NCBI GenBank assembly: GCA_902470765.1 | Contig: CABRHW010000004.1 | Span: 43,206-107,205, forward strand | DNA: 64,000 bases | Direction: 5' to 3' | Source of the DNA: an uncultured Collinsella sp. | GTDB lineage: Bacteria; Actinomycetota; Coriobacteriia; Coriobacteriales; Coriobacteriaceae | In this document: piece after piece, positions 19,087-28,153 of the stretch | How the letters are laid out: each line of letters opens with the position of its first letter | Position numbering within the stretch: position 1 is the stretch's first letter | Program-made: the position numbers and the translations under genes | The notes under the pieces: generated by a model | What the model was told of the DNA's origin: nothing | What the model saw: the letters and a program-made list of their open reading frames with translations, nothing else | Databases searched by the model: none

Positions 19087-20400
19087 ATGAAGCTCACTAT
19101 AGAATCGATGACCTACGGCGCCGACGGGCTGGCGCACGCCGACAACGGCAAGGCCGTCTTTGTGCAGGGTGCCGTGGCAGGCGACACCGTCGAGGCCGAG
19201 GTCGTACAGGACGGCAAGTCATTCATGCGCGCCCGCACCACCGAGATTCTGGAGCCAAGCCCCAATCGCATTCAGCCTCCCTGCCCCTTCGTGGGCATCT
19301 GCGGCGGCTGCTCGTGGGGCAATCTCTCACGCACGGCACAGCTCGCCGCCAAGGAGCAAAACCTGCGCTCCACGCTCGAGCGCATCGGCAAGTTCGCTCC
19401 TGAGCTGGCAGATGAGTTGGTACAGCCCATCTGCCACACCAAGGACGACTGGGGCTACCGCAATAAAATCGAGCTCGAACCGACCGTCGTCAACGGTCGC
19501 GTGCGCCTTGGCATGCACGGTGTCGACCCCAGCAAAATCGTGACCGTCGATATGTGTCCGCTGTTCGATAAGCGCTTCCCGAAGGCACTCAAATCGGTCG
19601 TCGGCGCACTCAACTATCTAAGCGGCAGCCATGACTTGGGGCTCGAACGCGTGGGCATTCGCGCATCGCGCCGCACCAAGGCACTCGAGGTCGCACTCTG
19701 GACGCCCACAGGCTCTTTTCCGCGCTCGCAGGTCTCCCGCGTGCTGGCGGACGCCGCTCATCCTACGAGCATCGTACGCGTGATGAGCAAGGGCGAAAAG
19801 AAGGCCCGCCGTGTCTCCAAGGTCGAAATGCTCGCCGGAGAGGGCTCATGGACCGAGAATATCGCCGAGGATCAGATGCGCTTGTCTGCCCCGTCTTTTT
19901 TCCAGGTCAACACCAAGGGTGCCGAGATTTTGATCGATCTTGTCATGGAAGCGCTCGACCCGCAGGAAGACGAGCTTGCCGTGGACCTGTACTGCGGTGC
20001 CGGCACCTTTACCCTGCCGCTCGCCCGCCGCTGCGACTTTGTCGCTGCCGTCGAGGCCTACGGCCCCGCCGTGCGCGATCTACGCCGTAACCTGGAAATC
20101 AACAAGCTTGATAACGTCGACGTCATTGGCGGAGACGCGGTGCGCGAGTTCCCCGACCAGGATGCCGACATCTTGGTGGTCGACCCGCCGCGCGCAGGCC
20201 TCGCCCCCGAGGCGATCGGCCTTATCGCCAGCACGAGTGCCCGCGATGTCGCCTACGTGAGCTGCGACCCGGCCACCCTGGCGCGCGATCTCAAACGCTT
20301 TGTCGAAGAAGGCACCTTCTCCCCCGTAAAGATCACGCCAGTCGACCTGTTCCCACAAACCTTCCACTGCGAGACCGTCGTCCACCTTAGGCGCAACTAG
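19087..20400 (+). CDS. TrmA/RlmD-family RNA (uracil-5-)-methyltransferase
   Basis: SAM-dependent methylation of a uridine in rRNA or tRNA. About 437 residues from the ATG at 19087, which follows AGGA. An N-terminal TRAM domain (MTYGADGLAHADNGKAVFV) is followed by a 4Fe-4S motif CPFVGICGGC with a later MCPLF Cys. The SAM-binding core VDLYCGAGTFTLPLA, the VDPPRAGL loop and the nucleophile motif VSCDPATLARDL follow. The family includes RlmD, RlmC, TrmA and fused paralogues; the exact target base cannot be read from sequence. It stands alone between ppk and the DJ-1 gene. Confidence 0.9.
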   Translation: MKLTIESMTYGADGLAHADNGKAVFVQGAVAGDTVEAEVVQDGKSFMRARTTEILEPSPNRIQPPCPFVGICGGCSWGNLSRTAQLAAKEQNLRSTLERIGKFAPELADELVQPICHTKDDWGYRNKIELEPTVVNGRVRLGMHGVDPSKIVTVDMCPLFDKRFPKALKSVVGALNYLSGSHDLGLERVGIRASRRTKALEVALWTPTGSFPRSQVSRVLADAAHPTSIVRVMSKGEKKARRVSKVEMLAGEGSWTENIAEDQMRLSAPSFFQVNTKGAEILIDLVMEALDPQEDELAVDLYCGAGTFTLPLARRCDFVAAVEAYGPAVRDLRRNLEINKLDNVDVIGGDAVREFPDQDADILVVDPPRAGLAPEAIGLIASTSARDVAYVSCDPATLARDLKRFVEEGTFSPVKITPVDLFPQTFHCETVVHLRRN

Positions 20401-20505
20401 CCGCTTAATCATTGCTCAGAAAATCATTGGGAAATCGAGCGTGGCAAGCGGAGGTCTTCGGGGTATAAGACGGCTAATTGTATGCCGCCTATGAAAGGAA
20501 CCCTC

Positions 20506-21048
20506 ATGCCCAGCGTTGCCGTTCTCGCCGCCGATGGCTTTGAAACTATTGAATGCTTGACCATGGTCGATGTCATGCGTCGCGGCGGCGTGCGTGCCAC
20601 GCTCGTCTCGATCATGCCCACGCGCGAGGTCGTAAGCTCGCTGCAGATCCCCGTGACCTGCGATGCGCTCTTTGATGAGATCAACTTTGACGAGTACGAC
20701 TGCGTCGTGCTGCCCGGCGGCCTGCCCGGTGCCACCAACCTGCGCGCAGATCAGCGCGTCTGCGACGTGGTCTGCGAGTTCGCCGCAACCAAGCACGTCG
20801 CCGCCATCTGCGCCGCCCCGTTTATCCTGGGCGAGCTCGACCTGCTCGAGGGGCGCCATGCCACGTGCTTCCCTGGCTTTGAGAAAAGCTTCCCCGAAGG
20901 CGCCTATACCGGCGAGAAGGTCACGCAAGACGGCAACATCATCACTGCCAGCGGCATGGCACAGTCCCTCCCCTTTGCATTGGAGCTGCTGCGCACGCTC
21001 GCCGGCGACAAGGCCGTCGAGAAGGTCGCCGAGGGCATCCAACTATGA
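20506..21048 (+). CDS. DJ-1/PfpI family protein (YajL-like)
   Basis: 180-residue class I glutamine-amidotransferase-like protein. It begins MPSVAVLAADGFETIECLT, with the family Glu in GFETIE, DEYDCVVLPGGLPGATNL, and the conserved nucleophile-elbow Cys in AAICAAPFILGE. Members act as chaperones or as glyoxalase/deglycase-like stress proteins; the true substrate is disputed. The start at 20506 has AAAGGA upstream. Its stop overlaps the start of maf by four bases (ATGA), so they form a two-gene unit. Confidence 0.9.
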   Translation: MPSVAVLAADGFETIECLTMVDVMRRGGVRATLVSIMPTREVVSSLQIPVTCDALFDEINFDEYDCVVLPGGLPGATNLRADQRVCDVVCEFAATKHVAAICAAPFILGELDLLEGRHATCFPGFEKSFPEGAYTGEKVTQDGNIITASGMAQSLPFALELLRTLAGDKAVEKVAEGIQL

Positions 21049-21626
21049 TTTTGGCTTCGCAATCGCCGCGCCGCATAGAGCTGATGCGCGAGGCAGGCTA
21101 CAACATTCGCGTGATTCCCGCGGATATCGACGAAACGCCCTTTGATGGCGAGGCCCCGCTCACGCTTGTCGAGCGCTTGGCACGCGCCAAGGCGGCTGCC
21201 GTTGCTGCCGAGCATGCCGAGCCCAATGAGCTAACGGTCGCGGCCGACACCATCGTCACCTTTGACGGCAAGATTCTGGGCAAGCCGGCAACCGAGGACG
21301 AGGCGCGCACTATGCTCCGTGAGCTTTCGGGCCGCACGCACCAGGTCGCAACCGGCGTCTGCATCGTTAAGGCAGGCGATACGGCCGCCCCGCATGCCGC
21401 CGAAAGCCTGTCCTTTGTCGATGTGACCGACGTGACGTTCTACGAGCTCACCGACGAGCAGATCGAGCACTACGTCGCCTCGGGTGAGCCCATGGACAAG
21501 GCCGGCGCCTACGGCATTCAGGGCACAGGAGGACGCATGCTCGTGCACGATATTTCGGGCGACTTCTATAACGTGGTGGGCCTACCCATCGCCCGCGTCG
21601 CGCGCGCGATTCAAAAACTCTCGTAA
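21045..21626 (+). CDS. maf: Maf-like nucleoside triphosphate pyrophosphatase
   Basis: Cytoplasmic house-cleaning enzyme that hydrolyses non-canonical or methylated nucleoside triphosphates. 193 residues, usual length. Family signatures: MILASQSPRRIELM at the N-terminus, VAADTIVTFDGKILGKP, ELSGRTHQVATGVCIV, and SGEPMDKAGAYGIQG. The ATG overlaps the previous stop, so translation is coupled to the DJ-1 gene; both belong to damage or quality-control families. Confidence 0.94.
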   Translation: MILASQSPRRIELMREAGYNIRVIPADIDETPFDGEAPLTLVERLARAKAAAVAAEHAEPNELTVAADTIVTFDGKILGKPATEDEARTMLRELSGRTHQVATGVCIVKAGDTAAPHAAESLSFVDVTDVTFYELTDEQIEHYVASGEPMDKAGAYGIQGTGGRMLVHDISGDFYNVVGLPIARVARAIQKLS

Positions 21627-21727
21627 TTGCATCTGGCGCTGGGTATCCCCCGGCGCCTACAATTTTGGCGTACCGTACGGATCCCGACCGGGCACAAGGC
21701 GCGGCGGAAAACCGATAGGAGTTAAAC

Positions 21728-22729
21728 ATGGATACACTGCTCGAGGCCATTGACGTCTGCGATGTCGATGGCTTTTGCTATGGCAACTATACGGACGAGG
21801 AGGCCGGCACCGGTTGCACCGTAATCGTGGCACCCGAGGGCGCCACCGGCGGCGTTGACGTTCGCGGCGGTGCTCCAGCATCGCGCGAAACCGACCTGCT
21901 GCGACCCGAGAACACCGTCGACAAGGTCCACGCCGTCTGCCTTTCGGGTGGATCGGCCTTTGGCCTCGAGGCTGCAAGCGGCGTCGCTCGCGAGCTTGAG
22001 AGCCGCGGCATCGGCCTTCCCGTCGGCCCCACGCAGGTGCCTATCGTGTGCTCCAGCTGTATCTTCGACCTCGCCTTTGGTAACCCCACCGTGCGCCCCG
22101 ACATTGAGGCCGGCATCGCCGCCGTGCGCGAAGCACTCGACCACACCCCCACCAAGCTCGAACAGGGCAACGTAGGCGCCGGCACGGGCGCTACCGTGGG
22201 TAAGCTCATGGGGCCTGCCACCTGCATGAAGGCCGGCCTTGGAGCTGCCGCCGTGGCACTCGGCCCCATCAAGGTGGGCGCCGTGGTCTCGGTCAACGCC
22301 TGCGGCAACGTTGTCGACCCCTTCACCGGCGAGTGGGTCGCCGGCATGCGCGCCGCAGCCGATAGCGACCAGATCGTCGACATGGAACTCGCAGCCTTTG
22401 CCGCCGCCGGATCCATGCAGATGCCGCTCGACCGCACCAACACCACCATCAGCTGCATCGTCACCAACGTGGAGCTCACCAAGGCGCAGGCTACCAAGGT
22501 CTCCCAGATGGCAGCAGACGCCTATGCGCACGCCATCCGCCCCACGCACACCACCAACGACGGCGACACCATCTACACCCTCGCCAGCGGCAAACTAGAC
22601 GCTCAGACAAGCGCCGCCGTTCCCTTGGACCTGTTGGGCATGCTCGCCGTAAGGGCTTTGCAAACCGCCATCGTAAACGGAGCCAAAACCGCCAAAACCT
22701 CCCACGGCATCCCCGGCGCCGCAAAGTAA
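21728..22729 (+). CDS. P1-family (S58, DmpA-like) peptidase
   Basis: 333-residue Ntn-hydrolase-like aminopeptidase family. Motifs: CLSGGSAFGLEAASGV, the conserved GNVGAGTGATVGK, GAVVSVNACGNVVDP, and near the predicted autoprocessing site NTTISCIVTNVELTK, followed by TNDGDTIYTLASG. Homologues cleave N-terminal D- or L-residues from peptides or beta-peptides; the substrate here is unknown. GATAGGAG lies 9 nt before the ATG. It is probably monocistronic; a long perfect palindrome follows 13 nt after the stop. Confidence 0.9.
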   Translation: MDTLLEAIDVCDVDGFCYGNYTDEEAGTGCTVIVAPEGATGGVDVRGGAPASRETDLLRPENTVDKVHAVCLSGGSAFGLEAASGVARELESRGIGLPVGPTQVPIVCSSCIFDLAFGNPTVRPDIEAGIAAVREALDHTPTKLEQGNVGAGTGATVGKLMGPATCMKAGLGAAAVALGPIKVGAVVSVNACGNVVDPFTGEWVAGMRAAADSDQIVDMELAAFAAAGSMQMPLDRTNTTISCIVTNVELTKAQATKVSQMAADAYAHAIRPTHTTNDGDTIYTLASGKLDAQTSAAVPLDLLGMLAVRALQTAIVNGAKTAKTSHGIPGAAK

Positions 22730-22741
22730 ACTGGCTCGTCC

Positions 22742-22866
22742 GGTTGTCCGGTGGGTCTTGGTTATGTTTGCTGCTCTACAGTCCTGGCTCGCACGAAGAG
22801 CACATTAAGTGCTCTTCGGCTCGTGCGGAACTCGCGACAAACATAACCAAGACCCACCGGACAACC
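22742..22866. repeat. Perfect 29-bp-arm palindrome with inner stem
   Basis: Arms at 22742-22770 and 22838-22866 are perfectly complementary over 29 bp (outer end GGTTGTCCGGTGGG). Inside lies CGAAGAGCAC-ATTAA-GTGCTCTTCG. It follows the P1 peptidase gene and lacks a U tract at its end; it is part of the intergenic palindrome group. Confidence 0.85.
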
Positions 22867-22913
22867 TACCAATCAGATTCTTTTCAGCCCAGGCCCCTGT
22901 GTACCGCGCGTCC

Positions 22914-23111
22914 AAGATCTTCAAATTCTGCTTGCTAACACAAAGCGAGACACAGCAGAGGACCCCTGGTCCTTAACTTGATACGAGTTCCGCACGCAAA
23001 GGAGGCGCCAGTGGCGCCTCCGTCTTGCGCAGGACTGTTCGAAGTAGCAAGTTAAGGACCAGGGGTCCCCGTTACCCGAGCGCTTCTGTGCTAGTTGAAT
23101 TTGAAGATCTT
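22914..23111. repeat. Nested palindromes between convergent genes
   Basis: Three nested inverted repeats: outer 15-bp arms AAGATCTTCAAATTC at 22914-22928 and its complement at 23097-23111; 21-bp perfect arms at 22960-22980 and 23048-23068; inner GGAGGCGCCA / TGGCGCCTCC at 23001-23021. The right outer arm is also the 3' end of the glycosyltransferase gene, so the left arm is a short inverted copy of its last codons. With 22742-22866 this fills the 361-bp gap; no gene is seen. Confidence 0.8.
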
Positions 23112-24122
23112 TGAGGCCAGATGGTATAGGCCGAGTGTGGTTTTGTCTCCGGCCCGTCCACGCAGGTTGGTAAAGAAACCGACCACGCCGTAGCGAGCGC
23201 GACGATACATGCGCTCGTCGTACTCTTTCAGGTCCTTCCACAGCGTCTTCAGACGCTCATCGGCACAATCTTCCTCGGAAAGCTTGGTGAGCACCGAGCA
23301 AATCGCCATCATCATGGTGAAGTAGCTCATCATGTACGAACGCAGACGCGAGGACTCAACATCCTGGTACAGGTGGAACGATTCCATCATGATGCGCGTT
23401 ACGCGGAACTGCTGACCCAAGCGCTTGACCATCGTGGCCTCATTGACGCTCTGACCCTCGCGACCGATAAAGTAGCGATAGAGGTCGATGTCGGCGTAGT
23501 ACATGGTCTTGCAGCGCGGCAGCGGCACATATGCGTAGATATTATCCACGTAGAACGTGTGTGCCGGCATAGGCAGATTGGACTCGCGCAGTACATCGGT
23601 GCGATAGCACAGGCTGTGCATGAGCAGGTTCTGATCGGGACGGAAGTGCCCGATCTGGTCCCAAGAGAAAATCTTTTTGCGCGGCAGGGCAAACTTGTAG
23701 CCAATAGCGGTATGCGTGCCCTCGTAAACCTTCTCGTACACGTAGTTCGAGATAAACAGGTCGACGCGCTGGTCGCGCTCCTCAAAGCCACGCAGAATCG
23801 ACAGCATGGTCGAAAGCGCCGCTCCGTCGAGCCAGTCGTCCGAGTCGACAACCTTGTAGTAGGTGCCCTGCGCCTCGCGCAGACCCGAAAGGACGGCAAT
23901 ACCGTGGCCGCCGTTCTCCTGGTGCACCGCGCGAATGATTCCAGGATAACGTGCCTCCCACTCGTCGGCCTTGGCGGCCGTCTCGTCCTTGGAGCCGTCG
24001 TCCACCACGATAATCTCGATATCGGTGGCGTAATTGCTCCCCTCCAAGATGGAGGTGATGCAATGGTCCATGTCCTTGGCGGCGTTATACGAGGGAATAC
24101 CGAATGTTATGACTTTATGCAT
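23091..24122 (-). CDS. Family 2 glycosyltransferase
   Basis: 343-residue GT-A transferase, starting Met-His-Lys-Val-Ile-Thr-Phe-Gly-Ile-Pro-Ser-Tyr-Asn. The nucleotide-sugar site is seen as EIIVVDDGSKDET and the metal-binding DxD as KVVDSDDWLDG. The C-terminal third is basic, with no clear membrane segment. The ATG at 24122 overlaps the glf stop by 8 nt (ATGCATAA), indicating coupled translation. Coupling to UDP-galactopyranose mutase suggests it may use UDP-galactofuranose for a surface polysaccharide or glycolipid; that substrate is an inference. Confidence 0.88.
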   Translation of the reverse strand: MHKVITFGIPSYNAAKDMDHCITSILEGSNYATDIEIIVVDDGSKDETAAKADEWEARYPGIIRAVHQENGGHGIAVLSGLREAQGTYYKVVDSDDWLDGAALSTMLSILRGFEERDQRVDLFISNYVYEKVYEGTHTAIGYKFALPRKKIFSWDQIGHFRPDQNLLMHSLCYRTDVLRESNLPMPAHTFYVDNIYAYVPLPRCKTMYYADIDLYRYFIGREGQSVNEATMVKRLGQQFRVTRIMMESFHLYQDVESSRLRSYMMSYFTMMMAICSVLTKLSEEDCADERLKTLWKDLKEYDERMYRRARYGVVGFFTNLRGRAGDKTTLGLYHLASKIFKFN

Positions 24123-25317
24123 GGCAGGCGATAATCTCATCCGAAAGATCGAGGGCGGAATTGGTCACGGCGTCCATATCGTAGTAACGATACTCGGCCA
24201 GACGACCCACCGGGTGGAAGTTCGTCAGGTTCTGGACGCGCTCGAGATAGCGCTCGTAGAGCTCACGGTTCTCGGGCTCCAGGATAGCGTAGTACGGCGT
24301 CTCGCCCGAGCCGGGCGTATAGGCCTTGGAGTACTCCTTCATGATGGTGGTCTTGCCGGGCAAAACCTGACCGGTCATGTTCTTGAACTCGGTGATACGC
24401 GTGTAGTCCTCACTCGTGGTGTAGTTGACGGTGCCCACGGGCTGGAACTGGTCCATATCGAGCGTCTCGAACTTCATATCGAGCGTGCGGTACGGCAGCG
24501 CGCCTAGGTCGAGGTTGAACAGCTCGTCGAGTGGACCGGTGTAGACGATCTCGCCACCATAGACCTTGCCGTCGATCTTGACGGTGGTCTCGTCGATCTC
24601 GAAGAGGTCGCGGGCGTCCACGTCGCAGAACACATCAATCAGATCGTGATCGAGCATATGCTCGAACAGCGCGGTATAGCCGTCCTGCGGCATGCCCTGG
24701 AAAGGAGCCTGCGGGAAGTAGCGATCGTCATCGCCCACAAAGACGGGGACGCGGCCGGTGATCGAGGGGTCGATCTGATCGGGCGTCTGGCCCCACTGCT
24801 TCATGGTGTAATGCAAAAAGACGTTCTCGTAGACGTAATCGGCGACCTCGGCAAGATCCGGGTCGTTCTTCTTGCGCAGCTCCATGATGGGGACCTTGAC
24901 GTCCTTGCCAAAGGTCTCCACGAGCTTCTGATACAGCTCCTCGCCGCGCTCATCGCCAAAGGCGAGCTTGAGGCTCGCATGGTTAAAGGGCACGGGCATA
25001 AGGGTACCGTTGATGTTGGCGAGCACCTTGTGCTGGTAGTCCGTCCACTTGGTAAAGCGCGACAGGAAATTGTGGACGCGCTCGTTAAAGGTATGGTAGA
25101 TGTGCGGACCATACTCGTGGACCAGGATTCCCGCCTCGTCAGTGCAGTCGAAGGCATTGCCCGCAATGTGGCTACGGCGCTCCAAAACGGCAACACGATA
25201 GCCGATGGTTTCGGCAAGACGGCGGGCACAAACGGCACCGGCATATCCGGCGCCGACAACAATCATGTCGTATGCACCGGCGTTAAAGCCTTCAGGCAGG
25301 CCTGAGGTAATCTGCAT
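24115..25317 (-). CDS. glf: UDP-galactopyranose mutase
   Basis: Flavoenzyme that interconverts UDP-galactopyranose and UDP-galactofuranose. 400 residues. The FAD-binding Rossmann motif is MIVVGAGYAGAVCARRLAE at about residue 18. ERRSHIAGNAFDCTDEAGI, HEYGPHIYHTFNE, a TMKQWGQTPDQIDPSI region and the C-terminal GRLAEYRYYDMDAV are typical of Glf. The first 17 residues before the Rossmann fold are longer than usual but follow the only upstream ATG with GGAGT nearby. It makes an operon with the glycosyltransferase. Confidence 0.95.
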   Translation of the reverse strand: MQITSGLPEGFNAGAYDMIVVGAGYAGAVCARRLAETIGYRVAVLERRSHIAGNAFDCTDEAGILVHEYGPHIYHTFNERVHNFLSRFTKWTDYQHKVLANINGTLMPVPFNHASLKLAFGDERGEELYQKLVETFGKDVKVPIMELRKKNDPDLAEVADYVYENVFLHYTMKQWGQTPDQIDPSITGRVPVFVGDDDRYFPQAPFQGMPQDGYTALFEHMLDHDLIDVFCDVDARDLFEIDETTVKIDGKVYGGEIVYTGPLDELFNLDLGALPYRTLDMKFETLDMDQFQPVGTVNYTTSEDYTRITEFKNMTGQVLPGKTTIMKEYSKAYTPGSGETPYYAILEPENRELYERYLERVQNLTNFHPVGRLAEYRYYDMDAVTNSALDLSDEIIACHA

Positions 25318-25395
25318 CGATACTCCTTGTCAAAAGCCACGGGCTCGTTAGCTGGGCTTTTCTCGAACATTCTTCGAGACATATTTATCAGAGCG

Positions 25396-25421
25396 ATTAT
25401 AGCGCTAATGCGTCCTATAAT
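25396..25421. promoter_or_regulatory. Back-to-back -10 boxes between glf and pta
   Basis: TATAAT occurs on the plus strand at 25416-25421 (towards pta) and on the minus strand at 25401-25396 (towards glf), so the two divergent promoters probably overlap. The matching -35 boxes are weak. Confidence 0.4.
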
Positions 25422-25474
25422 GAGCTTGCCACACAAGGAAAGCTCAAGCACCGCGGCGTACATTATTGAAAGGT

Positions 25475-25495
25475 AAACCCGCTAGCAGCGGGTTT
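25475..25495 (+). promoter_or_regulatory. Hairpin in the pta leader
   Basis: AAACCCGC-TAGCA-GCGGGTTT followed by ATT, about 54 nt before the pta start. It could be an attenuator or a 5' stabilising stem. A related AATAAACCC/GGGTTTATT stem lies at 29451-29484. Confidence 0.45.
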
Positions 25496-25548
25496 ATTCG
25501 TGTACAGCCGGGCGCCTGGAGCTTAGCGAAACGCTTGTAAGGAGTAAC

Positions 25549-26529
25549 ATGAGCGATTTCCTAAACCGTATGAAGTCTGCCGCCAAGGCCGACCTTAAGA
25601 CCATCGTCCTGCCCGAGGGCGAGGATCCGCGTACCATCGTCGCGGCAAACAAAATCATCGAGGAGGGCCTGGCAAAGCTCGTCATCCTGGGCAACCCTGA
25701 CGAGATCGACGTTCCCGGCGCCACCGTCATCGACCCGCGCAACGCCGAGAAGCACGAGGAGTATGCGCAGAAGTTTGCCGAGCTCCGCGCCAAGAAGGGT
25801 GTCACCATCGAGCAGGCTCGCGCCCAGGTGATGGACGCCACCTACTTTGGCACCATGATGGTCAAGATGGGCGACGCCGACGGCCTGGTCTCCGGCGCCT
25901 GCCACTCCACGGCCGACACCCTGCGCCCCGCGCTTCAGATCCTCAAGACCGCCCCGGGCACCAAGCTGGTCTCGGCCTTCTTCGTGATGTGCACCGACAC
26001 CCCGCAGTTCGGTACCGACGGCACGCTGATCTTCGCCGACTGCGGCCTCAACATCAACCCGTCCTCTGACGAGCTCTCCGAGATTGCAATCGCCTCCGCG
26101 CACTCCTGGTCCACCTTTATGGGCAACGTTGAGCCGCACGTGGCTATGCTCTCCTACTCCACCATGGGCTCCGCCGGTGGCGAGGTCGCCAAGAAGGTCC
26201 AGGAGGCCGTGAAGTTCTGCAAGGAGAAGGCTCCCGAGCTCGCCATCGATGGCGATCTGCAGCTCGACGCCGCTATCGTCCCCACCGTCGCCCAGCTCAA
26301 GGCTCCTGGTTCCTCCGTTGCCGGTAAGGCCAACGTGCTCGTGTTCCCCGACCTCGAGGCCGGCAACATCGGCTACAAGCTGGTCCAGCGCTTCGCCGGC
26401 GCCGACGCCTACGGCCCCATCCTGCAGGGCATCGCCAAGCCGGTCAACGACCTGTCGCGCGGCTGCTCTGCCGACGACATCGTGGGTGTCGTGGCCATCA
26501 CCGCCGTCCAGGCTCAGATGGCTGAGTAG
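25549..26529 (+). CDS. pta: Phosphate acetyltransferase
   Basis: Converts acetyl-CoA and phosphate to acetyl phosphate, the substrate of acetate kinase for ATP gain. 326 residues, the short Pta form without the N-terminal P-loop domain. Typical blocks: IVLPEGEDPRTIVAANKI, DADGLVSGACHSTADTLRPALQ, and the C-terminal NVLVFPDLEAGNIGYKLVQR with GPILQGIAKPVNDLSRG. AAGGAG precedes the ATG. It faces the two ackA genes across a 125-bp palindrome, so it is transcribed separately from them. Confidence 0.96.
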   Translation: MSDFLNRMKSAAKADLKTIVLPEGEDPRTIVAANKIIEEGLAKLVILGNPDEIDVPGATVIDPRNAEKHEEYAQKFAELRAKKGVTIEQARAQVMDATYFGTMMVKMGDADGLVSGACHSTADTLRPALQILKTAPGTKLVSAFFVMCTDTPQFGTDGTLIFADCGLNINPSSDELSEIAIASAHSWSTFMGNVEPHVAMLSYSTMGSAGGEVAKKVQEAVKFCKEKAPELAIDGDLQLDAAIVPTVAQLKAPGSSVAGKANVLVFPDLEAGNIGYKLVQRFAGADAYGPILQGIAKPVNDLSRGCSADDIVGVVAITAVQAQMAE

Positions 26530-26544
26530 CGTACTGATCCGCTC

Positions 26545-26669
26545 GGGACCCTACAGGGTAAAGCCCTGAAAACGTCCTCAGGCATGCGAGAAGCCCCGCT
26601 GCGCACTACGTGCGGCGGGGCTTCTCGCGCCTTGCGGATTGTTTTCAGAGCTTTACCCTGTAGGGTCCC
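26545..26669. terminator. Nested palindrome, terminator region of pta
   Basis: Outer 19-bp perfect arms at 26545-26563 and 26651-26669 (GGGACCCTACAGGG...), inner 14-bp perfect stem GCGAGAAGCCCCGC / GCGGGGCTTCTCGC at 26586-26628. The remainder of the gap to 26875 has a second small stem, AAAGGCCTCC...GGAGGCCTTTC (about 26820-26854), the likely ackA terminator; no gene is seen in this 346-bp stretch. Confidence 0.75.
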
Positions 26670-26875
26670 TGCCGCTACGTGGTGCTCAGGGAATCTGGAG
26701 TGGACGGCGGCTTGGCTACGAATTGGGGCTGAAAATCTGAACGGATGGGCGCCGTTGTTGGGAGCGCAGGCGTTGCTGGTGGCGATCACTTTGGGACTGG
26801 AATTTCCGCCTGCTAGTAGAAAGGCCTCCGGAGCTGTTGCTTTGGAGGCCTTTCGTTTACTTGCAAATGCGCGCG

Positions 26876-28054
26876 TTAGTTGTTCTTGGTCAGACGCTCG
26901 ACGTCGTGGGCGATCATGTATTCCTCGTCGGTGGGGATGACCATGACCGTGACGGCGGAACCGGCAGCGCTGATGACCTGCGGGCCGTTGCCCACGGCCT
27001 CGCGGTTCTTGTTGTTATCGATGCGCACGCCCAGCCACTCAAAGCAGTCGCAGAAGGCCTTGCGGATCGACCAGTCGTTCTCGCCGATGCCAGCGGTAAA
27101 GGTGATGGTATCCACGCCCGCCATAGAAGCAATCATGGAACCGGCCTGCTGCATGGCCTTGTAGGCGAACATATCGAAGGCGAGCAGGCAGCGCTCGTCG
27201 CCCTCGGAGGCGCGCGTACGGATGTCTCGGGCATCGTTGGAGATGCCCGAGATGGCAAGCAGACCGGACTGCTTGTTCATCATGTCATCGACTTCCTGGT
27301 AGCTGTAGCCGCCCTCGCGCTGAAGATAGCACACGGTGGCCGGGTCGATGGAACCGCAACGGGTACCCATCATCAGACCGTCAAGCGGCGTGAGGCCCAT
27401 CGTGGTATCGCGGCACACGCCGTCCTCAATGGCGGCAAGCGAAGCACCGTTGCCCAGATGGCATGAAAGCAGACGGTGGCAGCGCGTACCCAGGATCTCC
27501 TTGGCCATCATCCACTCGTAACGGTGGCTCGTACCGTGCGCGCCGTACTTGCGCACGTGGTACTTGTCGCACACGTCCTTGGGCAGCGCGTAGGTGTAGG
27601 CGACCTCGGGCATGGTCATGTGGAACGAGGTGTCGAAGACGGCCACGTTGGGCAGCTCCGGATACTTCTCGCGGCAGTATTCGATTGCCGCGGCCTCGCC
27701 GTAGTTGTGCAGCGGGGCGAGCGGGGCCACCTCAAGGATCTTAGCCATGACCTCATCGTCGACGACCGCGGAATCATCGAAGTGCCAACCGCCCTGAACG
27801 ATGCGATGCCCAATGCCATCGATCGTAAAGTCGGTCTTCTCGAGCTCCTCGAGCACGCGCGCAATGGCGCAGCGATGATCGGGAAAAGGAATCTCCTCGG
27901 TCTGCTTGGTGCCACCGTTCTCGGAGTGACCAAAGATGCCCATCTCCGATCCGATACGCTCGCAGTTGCCCTTGGCGAAAACCTCGCGGGTATCGGTATC
28001 CAAAAGCTGATATTTAAGGCTCGAGCTGCCAGCGTTGACAACAAGTACGTTCAT
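26876..28054 (-). CDS. ackA: Acetate kinase, paralogue 1
   Basis: Transfers phosphate from acetyl phosphate to ADP. 392 residues, normal length. ASKHA-fold motifs are present: VVNAGSSSLKYQLLD, GIGHRIVQGGWHF, FDTSFHMTMPEVAYTYALP, HLGNGASLAAIEDG, MGLTPLDGLMMGTRCGSIDPA and ITFTAGIGENDWSIRK. It lies downstream of a second ackA in the same direction with a 164-nt gap that holds a terminator-like hairpin, so the two copies may be separately controlled. Confidence 0.96.
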   Translation of the reverse strand: MNVLVVNAGSSSLKYQLLDTDTREVFAKGNCERIGSEMGIFGHSENGGTKQTEEIPFPDHRCAIARVLEELEKTDFTIDGIGHRIVQGGWHFDDSAVVDDEVMAKILEVAPLAPLHNYGEAAAIEYCREKYPELPNVAVFDTSFHMTMPEVAYTYALPKDVCDKYHVRKYGAHGTSHRYEWMMAKEILGTRCHRLLSCHLGNGASLAAIEDGVCRDTTMGLTPLDGLMMGTRCGSIDPATVCYLQREGGYSYQEVDDMMNKQSGLLAISGISNDARDIRTRASEGDERCLLAFDMFAYKAMQQAGSMIASMAGVDTITFTAGIGENDWSIRKAFCDCFEWLGVRIDNNKNREAVGNGPQVISAAGSAVTVMVIPTDEEYMIAHDVERLTKNN

Positions 28055-28153
28055 GAGACTCCTTCGTGATTACAGTACGGTCGGCAAACCTATAAGGCGG
28101 CCGTACACTTAATAAGAAGTTATCAGAATTCAATAAATATCTATTAAACTCTT

